From Lineus longissimus (taxonomy: Eukaryota > Nemertea > Pilidiophora > Heteronemertea > Lineidae), in NCBI RefSeq assembly GCF_910592395.1, contig NC_088310.1, positions 23,701,491-23,765,490 on the forward strand: a DNA stretch of 64,000 nt, read 5' to 3'. Below, piece after piece: positions 1-14,400 of the stretch (positions are counted from its first letter, which is position 1; each line of letters starts with the position of its first letter). Below the pieces are notes generated by a model. The model ran no database searches, had not been told where the DNA came from, and saw nothing but the letters and a program-made list of their open reading frames with translations. Made by a program: the position numbers and the translations under genes.

Positions 1-2334
1 AATTTTTATCAGATTGTATCATTTTTTTAAATAAATATTATACAGTGTTCAAATCATCGTTCATTGAATTCTTTTTCTATAAAAGAACAAAAGAATAATT
101 TTCCTGTTACATCACAAGATTTGAAAGAGTTGTAACCCCTTGCAAGAGGTTAATAGTGTACTATGCAAGCGGTTAATGTTACTGGCTGGAAATCAAATGA
201 GATGTCAATGCCGTTACATTGTGAATAAAAGAAAGACCAGCCGTTTTAAAAATATTGACCTCTACTTTAATAAAAAGTAGGATGTAGATTATCACCAATC
301 CCATTCACCTCTTGACCCCGACCAACAGAGGTTCTCATATTGCATCAGTCAATGCATTTAGTATGCATTCGGAAGCTACCTTGATGAATCCTCACTTGGT
401 AGGATCGATCCGAGGTCCATGTGATGTCATAACGCCAAATCCAAAGAAAGCTCGTCAAGTGACTTGGGCGTCATCACATGTGCATGCATAGGCCTCTGCA
501 AACCCGTACAGCAGGCAGAAAAAGTAGACGACAACGTATCGTTATAGTGTGGTTTTGCAACCACCACGTTAGGCCCTACGACGACGTTTATCTATTGTGC
601 GAGTTCACCCGAACAATAGACAAACGTCGTCGTAGGGCCTAACCGGGTGGTTGCGAAACCTCACTATTGTGTTATCAATAGCCGTTGTTACAACATTTAC
701 CAGTGATAGGGCCTATTCACTTGACGTAGTGGGGTTCATGGTATTGGCAAAATCGGCCTGAATCGAGAGCCAAACCAGTTAAGGTAAAAATATCGAAGGA
801 CTTGCATTTATACCATATTGATTTCACTGGTCCAATGCAAATTAAAACGCGGATAGTGTCCTGCTTCATGCTCAAATACCAATTACTGTGTAAAACCATT
901 TGCGCTGGAGGATCAAGTAGGTAGCAGGTGTCCCATTGAGAATGCCCCAAACATTGCGGCACTCTCAGTCCAGAGCATCTTCTGGATAACTTGGAAGGAT
1001 ATAATATTGTAAGGAGAGATCATGGCTTTCTTGCGGGAGGCCATGATAGTTTTGTTCTACATTGGAAGCGAGTATAAAAGAAGATAGAGAAGGGAGGACG
1101 CCGTAAGTTGCAAATTTACTTATTTTCGATTTCAGTTGATGGTGAAGCATGCGAGTGCGTCGGCAGTGCCACATCACCAGTATAACATGACTCTGTGTCC
1201 CAAACAACTTTGATCTACTGGTTTTCTTAGGGGCAGAATTCAATTTCGTACCGAGCGTGTTACTCTTGACTGGAACACTGTAGTCTCACGGGATTAACTG
1301 AACGAGATGATGTCTGTAATGATACTTACATGTACATAATGTAACATAACTGTAGGGATAACGTGCATTTTGTTCTTTTGCACAATTGGGTCCTGTGGCA
1401 TACATGTACGTTGAATTAATTTTTATCAGGAAGGTATAAGCCTACCAAGACCAATAAAGTCGCCTCTAACTGCGCGATGCAGAGCGTAGGTCTACTCGTC
1501 CGAACGATCTAGAAGACGACCATCGTACGTACGTAGACCATTGTAGACCAAAGATTTGAAATAATTCATCCAGGCGTTTTTGCACAGATGGAATACAAAT
1601 GGGGAGGCGCAAACCCGATGAAAGCCAGCATGAAATACTTATGATTTTCTGGTTGGTCATGTCTCGTTCGATTTGTCTCCTAACGTTACTGAGATCCTGA
1701 TCTCTTATGTGTTCTTGCAACCGTAGCTATGTTTGATGAATATAAGTATACTCAATATATTATGGCCTGCAGCATGTGTATTCTATTGTGTATGTTCACA
1801 TAAAGACCCGTGCTCTGAACTCTCATCATCCGATCGTTGTAGAGCCTGTGTTGAAATCGGAGAAATCGTTTGGTCTTTTAATTTGATCGAATTCCTTTGA
1901 ATCGATACAAGGTGCTTCCTACATCATCTCTAGTTAAAGGGCCTATATGTACCTATTATAGATTATCTGCTATTCATTCCAATCATCGGGCTGTTGTAAT
2001 ATAATTAGCGAGTGTGAAAATGTTATATTTTTGAGGGTTTTTTTTTTAAAATGATGGAGTTTTACACGCCTCAAAATGACATATGCATGGATCTGTTACA
2101 ACAATGATTTGAGAAGGCAACGGCTTTTTAGGACAACAGCGATTTTCGAAAGAAATATATTCAGTAAGGGTCGCCACCAAAGACATATAGACCGATTTCA
2201 AATTCTTGTTTTTTTTTTTCGGGATATGTAATTTCAGACCTTTGCTTTATCAGCGATGGAACTTTTAGCCTGAATCGAAAAAAAGACTGATGCAGATAAT
2301 ACCTATATTGCATTCCAAATGTGCTTTATTTCAG
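1..2334. other. Upstream region with no supportable gene
   Basis: No exon with splice sites and a convincing protein is seen here. The short open frames have neither domain similarity nor splice support. The stretch contains a foldback inverted repeat at 544-667 and AT-rich sequence. A splice acceptor at 2333-2334 directly upstream of the first coding ATG implies that the 5' untranslated region of the next gene continues into an upstream non-coding exon somewhere here. That exon and the promoter could not be located. Confidence 0.6.
544..667. repeat. Foldback inverted repeat (MITE-like)
   Basis: Two arms of about 55 bp (544-598 and 613-667) are near-perfect reverse complements around a 14-bp loop. 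Both arms contain the block taggccctacgacgacgtt or its complement. No coding capacity and no clear target-site duplication are visible. It resembles a small non-autonomous foldback or MITE copy. Confidence 0.85.
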
Positions 2335-2345
2335 GAAGGCGGGCA

Positions 2346-2427
2346 ATGTTTCCCAAATTGGCCACTCTGGCCCTTTTCCTTCTGTCCCCCCTTCTCTCTG
2401 TCAGTGACACAGCAACAGTTGATGCAG
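2346..2427 (+). CDS. Gene 1 exon 1: signal peptide
   Basis: The ATG at 2346 opens MFPKLATLALFLLSPLLS followed by VSDTATVDA: a short basic start, a Leu-rich hydrophobic core and a small-residue region typical of a secretory signal peptide. The exon ends GCA G before gtgagt at 2428 (phase 1), matching every downstream module. An acceptor (tttcag, ending 2334) lies just before the ATG, so there is an intron in the 5' UTR. This start was chosen over the overlapping open frame at 2290 because only this frame gives a signal peptide and a donor of the right phase. Confidence 0.8.
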
Positions 2428-5400
2428 GTGAGTGACGGCATCAGCACAAAAAGTCAAAGATTAAGCAGTTCAGGAATTGAAGTAAATACTGTAGTTATCA
2501 ATGTATTCGATGGGCTTCACTTTCTTGCAGTCCTCTAAGACTCGGTATAAAGTCGATCGAAATTTGTGTTGCAAATGCATTTCTAAACATATTGATGAGA
2601 GACCTGTTCTAAATACAACAGTGATGGTTAAGCTTGTTTTGATAGTTTTTGCCATGCACAATTCATGTTCTACCACAGCCACTGCTTCTCCTCAAACGCC
2701 GGCTATGCCAACTGTACAAGGCCCTACCGCACTGACTGTGACAACTGCACACGCCCCTTCTGCACCAGCCCTCACTACAACTGCTCCTATGTCGGCTATT
2801 TCTACTGTTACAGGTCCAATGCCTGCTGCTGATCCTACCATGCCACCAACTACAGCTACTACGTCTACACCTGTCTTAATACCCAAAACACCTCAAGCCA
2901 CCACTACGGCGCCGTTCGTGATACCAACCACGCCTCAACCGACCACTACCGCACCTGTTATGAAACTCACACTGCAAGACACTACCGCTTTACCAACGCC
3001 GGTGGAAAAAGGTAAACACTATTTTTAAAGACTACATGTATCTTTAACACTGAAATGGAAGTTAGGTTTATCAATATATGTGTTGGAAGAAACCAAAGCT
3101 CTCAGTTAGGCATATTGTAAAATGATTGCTTTGTTTGCATCATCAGTTTGGGTAGGTCGCGCCTCGTTTGAGCCGTTATACAATATGGACTCACTCAAAA
3201 CATCCAAACTTGTATATTTGCCTCGACACAGCCAAGATCCAGGCCGACATCTACTTCATCATGGATTCATCTACACAGACCGGAAGCCTCCAAGTCCAAC
3301 TGGCGACTGCCTTTCTTCTCCAAGTCATCATGACCTACAAGCTCTCCCCGCAGTACCTACAAGTAATCTTCATCTATCAGGACCAGACACAAAAGACCAA
3401 AACAATCCTCTTCAACGACGATTCAAAGCTCATGGACTACTCTAAACAGATGCTCGAAGCAGAAAAGGAGATAGGAAACAAGCAAATTAATTTCGTGTCC
3501 ATGCTGAAGGAGGTTGAGCTGATGATACGGACCAACCATCACGCCCGGGGAGGATTGATACCAAAGGTGCTGACGCTCCTTGGCAGTGGAACTCCCCCAA
3601 AGAAAGACAGGACCGCTATGAGGGATAACATGAAGGCATTATATGCTCTGGGGATAAGGGTAAGATTGCTGATCCTTTAAAGAAGAATCACCAGCTGGAT
3701 ATTCATCTATAGAAAAATCACCTGATGGATATTCATCAAGAAGAAATCCGCATGCGTGTCAAACACCCGCCTTGTAATGATGAGTTTAAAGGCTTGGATG
3801 AAGTTTGTTACATTTAAACAATGCTGTCGTAAAAAGAACACATGCCAGAGTTGTTTGTCGAAAATATTTTCTGTTTGAAAATCACGGCCATCTCCTCTTC
3901 AGATCTATCATATCAGAGTTGGTCTCGTTCTCGATAGCGCCTACCTCTCAACGATAGTGAACAAGGAATACACATTTGAAATCAAACTGGGCATGAACAC
4001 TGAAAAACTAAAGGCGGTGGCAATGGTGTACCTCTTACGTGTGCAAGCGGGTGAGTACATTTATACGTGTATATCTGTTTATTCCTACTTATAAGAAGAT
4101 TTACATTTTTTTTAGAGGACGTCACAACCAGAATGCCGGCCAAGACCACAATAATTGGTACGGTACAATTTACTAGTATATGGCTCTCCATTGTATATTT
4201 TGTACACCACCAGCAATAAATATCATTACAACCGAAATTCATGAAGACATTTATCAGAATCTGTTGACATACACATGTACATGTACCATATCACATGTTT
4301 TCATTTCTCGATTTCAGACCAGAAGTGTAAACTAGGACAGTATCACGCAATGGACAATTGCACACGTAAGTATTGATATCGTCAAAGATTCTAATGCCGT
4401 CAAGATGAAACATTCTAATGAAGGTTCGGTTTTTTAAGTCAAAAATATTAAGACTATCAACTCTGACATACACTCAATTTTCTTGAGAACAAATTCACGT
4501 GGCGACGACCCTATGAGTCTTTAAATACATGTAACTTGTTTTGACTTTCAATGTTCGGAAATCAACCTCGTTGACTCTTTGTTTGAGGATGACTAAGATA
4601 ATATTGGTAAATTTCAGCTGTTGCTTGTCCTGCGAAGTTCGTTTGGAAAGACAAGATTCACATGTGTGATGAAGCAGTATCGGATAGTAAGTAATCGATA
4701 TGATTTGCAGATAAGTTCTGTTGTTACAAGTTCTGCATTTAAAAAACCCCACTGAGCAGAATCAAGCATGTTGGTCCGTCTTTATCGTTTGAGTATGGGC
4801 CTGATAGTCACTGCCAAAATTAGGATTTGAAAAATGCACACTATGTTCTTTATCAGACGCTCTCTCGTACTGCCACACGAATTGCACTAAATCCATTCTT
4901 CAACGTAAACTTGATTGCTAATAAACCAAAATCAAAATAAGAAACTCGTTATTCCGTATTTTTTGTATTACATTTGGGTGGAGCAAGTTGTAATGTGTGC
5001 CTTGTCATTGATACAACCTTACACATTTTCTCTCCAGATAAGATGCAAGTTGACCTCTTGGTAATACTCGACACCTCCGCAAATACCGGGCCAAAAGGGT
5101 TTGAGTTGGCAAAGGCATTCCTGAGAAGGGTCATACAGACGGAAGAGATAGGACCCGAGTATCTCAACATAATCATCCTCTATGCCAATTCGCCGGTTAC
5201 AAAATTAGTAATGAACATCGCAGACAGCAACAACAAGTACACGGAACAAGTACAAAATATCCAATATGGCGGCCAGCAATCCAAAATGGCCGACTTGATG
5301 AATAGCGTCAAAAGCATAGTGGAGAAGAAGACATCTCTCCGCGGTGGCTATTTCAGGCCAGCGGTACTTATGTTGGGTAGCTGTACCCCCGAACCTCCTG

Positions 5401-8400
5401 AGCAGAGAGTAGTGATGGATACTGTGACGTTCTTGTACAACAATGGAGTGAGAATGTATTATGGGAGTGTTGGCAATAAAGTCGACCTGAACTACATGAT
5501 GGGCATCGCCTGGAAAGAGATGACATTCTATCTGTCGCCTGATTTGAATGAAGAACAACTGAAGGAGAGGACAGATTTCGTAATGACAAGGATAGCAGAA
5601 GGTACATGTACATATTAACACGTAACTGTAAAACAATCTATTCCTTAGTCGAATTCGTCGAAGGATACACACGTAACTAACATTAAATCATTAAGTTTAC
5701 ACTTTTAAGTTAATCGTTTTAACGTAAATTATAACTTTTATTCATATTTCAGATGGTAAATGCAAATTGGAGCAAGCAATGAGTGAAAACACTTGTACAG
5801 GTATGTCATTGTTTAAAAATCTTTCGAACGGTTTTCGGCTTTCTGTCGATTTAAAAAGTAAAAGCCATTTTCAAAATTGAAAGATCGCCTCTTTAGTTCG
5901 GAGGGGAATTTACGTTGTGCAAAAACTGGATTCATTCAAATATGACTTATGGTTTCTTTTTTAGCCATCACATGTGGGCAAGGCTACACGTGGAATGGAA
6001 AAATGTGCACAGAAGGAAGACAATGTAAGTGGTCTTTCAAGCAAGGTTTTCCAGAACTGTCATCTTTTTGCCGACATGCGAGGGCTTAATCATTCAAATA
6101 AATGCATTGATTTCGTTGTAAACTTCAGACTGTTACCAATGCGTCCTTTTCAGTTTTCTGTTTTTGTGATTGTTATTCTATGCTTGCAATTATTTCATTG
6201 TCTTACACTTTCAGTAAATGTCAAAGTGGACCTCATCTTACAATTAGATGCCTCGAGCTACACCGGACCAGTTTTCTACAAGGAAATGACTGAGGTACTG
6301 AAACAACTTGTTGACTACTTTACCAAAAACGTTCCCCAGCTGCAAATCGTTGTGGTATATTATGCATCCCAAGCATCAAGTACGAGTCTCCTAGACGCCG
6401 GTCGACTGGACCTACTGGCGACGTTCAAGCAGAAAATAGCCAGACTGCCCTACCAAGGAAGTTTACCGAAGGTTACCGCAGCCCTTGACGAAATTGTAAA
6501 ACTAAAGACACTTCGTGCGGATGCAAAGAAGTTGGTCATGTGTTTAGGAAGCTGCACCCCAGAGCCAACTGAATTGACAGCAATGGTAAAAACATTCAAT
6601 AACATCTACATGGCAGGCTACCAGATTTACCAGGTTCGTGGAGCAGTGATGTTGAACCCTGACATGCTAAAGGGTGTCTTTGCAAATGTCAACGTGTTTC
6701 CGTTGAAGATAAAGAGCGCGAGTCACAACATCATACGTCTTGCTGAGGAAGTGTTCGACAAATTCGAAAAAGGTAGGACGATTTCTATATCGGTAGGATC
6801 CACACAATGTCAATCAACGGCTGTTGACACGATCATCGACCAGGACTTCTGCCCTTAGAACAACCGCCAAATGTGCATGCATTTTTTAATCATCTTACAT
6901 TATGTGTACTACTCTATGTAAAGTTGAGTCAATACATTTTCTACTCGCCAAAACAGGTATCTTTTCTTATTTGAACAGATATCAAATGCCACCCTGGGAC
7001 AATCACGGACGCAACTGGACAGTGCGTGAGTAAGTATTCTGCAGTTTATGGAAATTGATGGGAACAAGTGTCTATAAAACTATTAAATCTATCAATGTTT
7101 AAAAGATGAACAGAAGGCACAGTTCAAATCTTTTCTAAGATATATAATCATTTTTATGCTAATATGCTATGGTTTTAAGTATTCTCCTTTTCCATTCATG
7201 TTCCCTTTTGTTTACTCATTTGGCAGGAAGGTGGACATCTTTTGTCAGAACTTTATCATCTGATAGGTTAACCTGGAGGCCACTACGTACGTGGCGAACC
7301 CACAAACCTACTTACCTATATTAAAACGTTATTACTTAATCTGAAACATATCCGAAAATGGACCATGATGCTGAAGATGGTAATGATAACTGTTTTGTCG
7401 TGCCTTTACAGAAATTCGTTGTCCTGCATCAGACGTAGCATATTTACCATTATGTGACGATTCACTAAGTAAGTACAAGTCTTTCCCTATTTGTGCATTT
7501 GGCGGCTAAGCAAAAACATCTACACTGAAGACCAATGTATAATGCTGACGGTAAAATAGGTAGGAGGTGTTCTAGTTCACCAATTGGATATCAATTGTAC
7601 GGCATATTAAGTAATTCGACGTCTTTTTGTTGGTATAAAAACGATTGTACTGCCAGCCATTTTATTACGCAATATTGGATTTCAATCACATCACTGTAAA
7701 GGAAGTTGCTTTTTCTTCACTTAATGAATTTCCCCCTTTTTTTAGAGCGACCGGTCAAACTTGACCTGTTCATCCTGTTCGACGGTTCAGCCTTCACCGG
7801 TAAACTGGCCGCAGATCCGTCTAAGGCGGTAGCTAAATACATCATCGACCATCTGATCTTAAACAGCACTAATACTCAACTTACCCTTTTGTACTACACA
7901 CACCAAGTTAAAGCAGGATACTTATTAAATGACCCAGAAAAGTAAGTAACCTCGAAAAGCTGATGATACCAAAATTTGTTGTTCAGATGTTGTTGGAGAC
8001 ATAGTCACCAACTACCTTCCTATTACCACTTATCAGAAATGAACTCTAAATTTGAACCAAATTTCTGTGATGTTGAGTGTCTAAGAGAAGTGCAGGAAAT
8101 AACCATGAATTTTGCTTCGGAGGCCTTATAGCTGCACCTTAATTAACTAAGGCAACGTATTAGATTACATGCAGTTGCACTTGATGCAAAGCGAAAATGA
8201 CCCAGTAGTTAAGCTAACTGTAAAAAACCATGTTGATTATTGCTAATGTTTTACTGATATATCGATGAACATGTAATCAAAAATCTTACAATTCAGATTA
8301 GCATTCATCGATCAGTTCCGGAATTTGCCAATCACCTTGCACCCACCATCCATGAATCAAGCCCTGAGTGTGCTGAATGATAACTTAGAGACAAAGAAAA

Positions 8401-11400
8401 ACGTTAGAAATGGCACGAAGAAGGCTGTTCTGTTCTTAGGAAGCTGCACGCCCGTTCCTGCCGAGCAAGTCCTCATTCATGAAAACCTGAAACGCCTGTA
8501 CCATTCGGATGTCAGGGTGTACGGCGTACCTGTCGGCCAACACGTGGATATGACATACTTGCCCGAAATTGTCTGGGAACAGAACCAGTTCTTGGTGACG
8601 AAGAACACAACTGTCAATGCCATTGGCAAGCTGATCGTCGATAGGCTTGCTAATGATATCAGCTGTCCTGAAAACAAGGTGTATGAACGGGGGTCCTGCA
8701 ATGGTATGTAAAACCTCCCTCCCAAGGTTTCTGCAAGGCGGTGCCACCTTAGACCGATGCAGTCAGTCAACGTTATGCCTCCTGCTCCATACACGGCTCC
8801 CTGTGCTTGCTCATGAGGCAGTCTTCTCTTCTTCTGCTCTCTCGGAGACATGATATAGAAAAAATTGCAAACCTCAACCTAAGATGTCTTCACGACAAAA
8901 GAAAATACATTAAATTTATGGTGTATTGAAAATGTACTTAGCTTATCCTACCTCTACATTCTCTGTTATAATCATAAGATCAGAAGAAAAATCTTGAGGT
9001 TATTTTGGTCGTTTTGGTTTCAGACATCCGTTGTGAGAAGCACCAAAAGTGGGATGGGAAGATGTGTGAAAAAAATGAGCTCCGCAGTAAGTACAATGTC
9101 AGTGAGCATACATGTATAATCCTTTATTCGCTTTAGTTCATTTTGTGATAAAAGTGTTTGAACTGATTTTATTTTGATCTGTTTCATACATTACAGGTAA
9201 TCTTGATCTTGTGGTGTTGCTGGATGGCTCAACATATACGGGATTAGCAGCTTTGACGAGAGGCAAACAATTTATCGCAGAGATCCTCACAAACCACTTC
9301 ACTCACCAAGAATACGTTCACATCACCCTCATCTACGCTGGCGATGTAATTGCCACTTACAACTTCAATGGCCTATTCACGGCAGATAGTGTCCGTGACC
9401 ACATAAAAACTGTCATGGCTCTACCACCTGGTACCAAAGCATCCATGCTAGTCCGTGATCTTAAATACGTTGTAGCCAAACTTAAAAATCGCGACGTCCA
9501 TTTGAAGACCCCGTTTGCGTTCCTGAACGTTGGAAGCTGCTCACCCGAGAAGAAAGAATGGGCGGATGCATTCGAGTTGATGGCGAGCATCTATAACATG
9601 GGTATCAGAGTGTACGCTGCACCTCTTGGGGTGACCTTGGACAAGGAATTCATTTACCAGACTGTATGGGAGTTGAATACGTTCTATCTGAATCAAAAGA
9701 CTGATTTGGCGAGCATGGCGACTGAGCTAGCATCCAGAGCTAATGAAGGTAGGCATGCATAGTCCATCCTCTATCAATATACCGTCTTGTTGGTGTCAGC
9801 CCTACACTTTTTTTCAGCTCGCCGTAGTTGAATGTTACCATGTAACCTTTTTTTGTTGACATTGATGTTAAAATGATTGACTATTCATGCTGTGCATTTC
9901 AGACTCCAAGTGCAAGTATGGTTATGTGTCACCCAGAGGAATCTGCGTCCGTAAGGATTATTACTATCCTCTTCAACTTGATATTGTATACTAGAAATCT
10001 CATTGGAATTACTCATGTCTAACACAGAAGTGCGCTCTGAACTGCCATCAGAAAAAGTTGTTTGTCAATAAGTGCATTAAACTATAAAACTGAATTGCAC
10101 CTTTTCTTGGCATTGAGTTGTACGAGATGCACCAGAGGCCATTAACAACAGACTATCAATAAAAGAATTAAGTCTTTACAGAGAGTAAGTTATGATATAC
10201 AATAAACTTGCCTCTTCGTGTACGTTCTTTCTCGGACCTCAATAAGGATTGCATATTTAGCCCTGCTTTGTCTTGTTTACCAATTTCAGCAATCAAATGC
10301 CGTGTTCGATATCGATGGTTGGATAAAATGTGTGTCAAAAAGATATACGTGGGTAAGTACTTTTGTGGGTTGGTAACTTCAGTGTTGATGCCATCACGAT
10401 GTATCAAACGATATGAAATAAGAGAGTTCTTCCATGTCTGTTGGCCTGTTGGCTCCTTACACACACAGTCGTCTTTTAAACTGGTCTACATAGCTTATAA
10501 TGACTCGATGAATTTAGCACACTTAATGTATCACTCTTCTCTTGTAGCGAATAAAAAGTTCGATATCTTCATCCTCTTGGACGGTTCTGGCTACACGGGC
10601 GTGGAAAACTTTCACAAGGCACGCGCCTTTGTTATGGAACTAGTACAGCTGTATAAAGTAGGGAAGGACCACCTCCGAATCATTGTCATCTACTATGCTT
10701 CACAGGTTACAGTCCTGAGGATAGGATTCACCGTACCTAGCCAGATCTTGATTGATAAGTTTATACTGACTCTAAAACACCTGGAGGCAGATAAATACGC
10801 ACCTCAAATGGTAGCCCCAATGGATGAATTGTTTCGAGAAATTCAAAAGATCCCAAAACGGCAAGCAGTACCGAGCGTGATACTTCTTATCGGGGCGTGT
10901 CGGCCCGTGCCAGGACAAGAATTGCGCATAAGGTCTCGCTTTAGAAAATTGTACAAGGCTGGAATCCGTGCCTATACCATTCCCTTGGGGATCATTCAGA
11001 GCAGGTATTTCAGGATGAGCATCGTCCCGGAGCAGAATAATTTCCGGATTCCACACAATCAGAGCCAACAAAAGTTTCTCCATTTTGTCCTCGACCGAAT
11101 GCAAAGGGGTTAGCATATTATTCATATTCATCCAATGCTGTGCTTATTTATTTTTGAATCAACTTGAAGTCGACCATCAGAACTGGGATCTCTTTATTGA
11201 TATGACTAAAAATGAGACAGGATGACACAAGACAACTTTCAAAAAAGCGCAATGACCACTGACTCGTACATACGGTATTACAGCTTGCTACATGCGTTCA
11301 TCGTAAAACATATTTTCCTTCTTTGCAGATGCCGGGTGCCCCATTGGACAGGTTGCTCCGAAGGTTGCATGCGAAGGTGGGTGTTTCAAATCACTATCTA

Positions 11401-14400
11401 TACAGCAGAAAGCTCACATCATTCTCACTAACTATAATGCTCCGACCCACTTCACCTCTCACAACCAATCCCTCATTGATCCAATAATTGTAGGTCAGCC
11501 CCGACTCCTTCTCCGATGTAAACGTCCTCCCTCAGGGCATCAGCGACCACTGTCCCGTGGTAGTCGACATACTCCAAACCAACCCCAAAGCAGCATTCAA
11601 GCGCCCGATCTGGCAGTTCAGCAAGGCAAACTGGAACGACCTCAAACAAGAAATGTCAAGCGTTGATTGGGACAGCCTTCTACACACGGCCAACCTCAAT
11701 GTAGCGGTAGAAGTCTTCACCACCACCCTACTTGAGACAAGTAAAAGATACATCCCCTTCCAGCGGATCAAATTCTCTTCAAACGACAAGAACTGGATAA
11801 CCGCCGAGATCAATATAGAAATCAACAAAAGAAACAAGCTCTTTGGATAAGCAAAGAAATCCGGTTCTAACATCGATTATGATATCTTTAAAAAAACAAC
11901 GCAACCACGTTATCTCACTGATCAAGAAGGCAAAGGATTCCCACCTTTCGTCGATATCGGACAAATTGAAGAATGGAAAAAAGGATAAAGACTGGTGGAA
12001 ACTCGCCAAAAGCATCTGCGGTTCAAGCAAAGCCAACACAACTCCTTCACTAAATGTCAATTGCTTTTCCGTAGACGACCCTGCAACCAAGGCCAACATC
12101 CTCAACGCCCACTTTGCCAAAATCTGCAACGTAGATGAGACCAACATACCCGCCCAAGATGAACTCCCAAACCTCACCAACAACGAGCTCAACGACATCA
12201 TAATCACAGAGCAGGATATCGCCGATCAAATCGCCATCATGGACACTAACAAGGCCATCGGCCCAGACGGCATCAGCCCTCGCATAGTTCATTCATTGAA
12301 GCTCCAATTGACCAAACCGCTCCACATCCTTTTCAACAGATCTCTGAATGAAAACATATTCCCAGAAACATGGAAAAAAGCAAACATTACCCCCATATTC
12401 AAGAAAGGTGACAGGCACGATAAATCCAACTACAGACCCATTTCCCTCCTCAGTGTCATAGGAAAACTTTTTTCGAAAAAAATGTCCACAGAAATGTCTA
12501 CAACCATGTCCGTTTGCTCATCTCGAATAACCAATCTGGATTCCTGGCTAACCACTCTGCAGTTACCCAACTCCTCGAAATAAACCATCAAATACTAATG
12601 GACCTCGATGAACAGAAGGAAGTTTTCTCACTATTCTGTGACATTTCCAAAGCTTTTGACAAGACTTCTCATTAAGGCATCGCATCGAAACTTATCCAGT
12701 TTGGCATCAGAGGAAACCTGTTATCATGGTTCAAGAGCTACCTCCAAGACATGCAACAACGGGTAGTACTCAACGGAAAATCCTCAGAGTGGCTTCGAGT
12801 CAACGCTGGCGTCCCCCAAGGATCTATCCTAGGCCCACTGATGTTCCTGATCTACATTAACGACGTCACGGAGGAAACCAACGGCAGAACGAGACTGTTT
12901 GCCGACGACACTTCAAACGCATTCGCATCACGAAACCTCATAGCATGCACGCCCGAAATCCAACAGGATATAAACAATCTTTACGCATGGGCAATGAAAT
13001 GGGCCATCACCTACCACGCAACAAAAACGCTGTATCTGATTACGAGCAGGCGGAGACAACCCTCTGTTATCCACTGTCATCTCAACAACGTCGCAATTGA
13101 TCAAGCCAAGTCACACAAGCACCTCAGATTAACTTTCAACGACAGAGGAACCCTGGACGACCATATCCAGTCAATCATTACGACCGCAAACCGCAGACTT
13201 GGCATACTACAAAACATTAAATACAAAACGGATAAACAAACTTTACTAACGCTCTACAAGACATTTGTCAGAAGCGAGCTCAAATACGCAGACGTAGTAT
13301 GGGACGGACTCCCCCAGAACTTTGCAACAAAACTGGAAAAAACTCAAATCAATGCAATGCGATGTATAACAGGATTAACAATCAGCTCTCACCACCGCAA
13401 CCTTTACAGAGAATCTGGCCTTCTACCACTCGAAAAGCGCAGGAAATTCCACCGCCTCGTGATGTTCTACAAAATTTTAAACGGACTTGCACCAACCTAC
13501 CTCAAAGACCTCATCCCAGAACTAACCGTCGATAGTCACTACCATAACACACGTTTAGCTACAAACAACAATATAACACCTTTCATTTGCCGCACTAACA
13601 GCCTCTACTCAAGCTTCTTACCTTCTACAATCTGCGACTGGAATGCTCTCGACCATTCTATACGTGCGAAACCAACTCTGAGCTCTTTCGTATATTCCCT
13701 AACCAAACTGCCAGAATTCTCTATCAAACCAATCCCCTCCTGGCTAAACATCGGCCCTCGCCCACTTAACATCATTCTCACACGTATGCTAAACAATTGC
13801 AGCGGACTAACATCTGACCTATACCTAAACCACGTTTCTGAAAACCCCACTTGCCTCATGTGCCCTATGCATGTTCCGGAAACCTCTTCACATTTTTTCT
13901 CGACTGTCCTAAGTACGAAAACCAACGCAACTCCCTGATCGCCAATACCCTTCAAATAACACACTTCCACAATGCAACTCTAAACTCAAACATTCTTCTC
14001 AACGGCCATCCATCTTTCTCCAACCTCGAAAATGCTCTCCTTATCAAATCAACCCTAAAATTCATATCATCCACAAATCGTTTTCAAATCTAACTCAAAG
14101 AAAAATATCTGACCCCCTCTTCTCCGTTACCGCCAACCCCAAACTCGTATGATCATTCCTACTCTTGCACCCCTGTCCCCCTGCACTTTCCAAACTATCT
14201 ATCCTTTTTTTCTCATTTTTACGAAATTTACTACATTTCAACTTCACATGTTTTTCAATTATATATTTTGTATATCTCTTGAAATTATCTTTAAAAAACT
14301 TATGTCACTATTCGTATCTTTATAAACTTATGTAACTATTTGTATATATTTATATTTTGCAGTAGTTTAAGCCTTCGGCTTTTAACTGTAAAATACATGT

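Noticed and set aside
11843-13938. Host gene in the 11.8-13.9 kb open frames
   Set aside because: GPDGIS, NYRPISLLS, GVPQGSILGP and FADD motifs identify LINE reverse transcriptase, with frameshifts and an internal stop.
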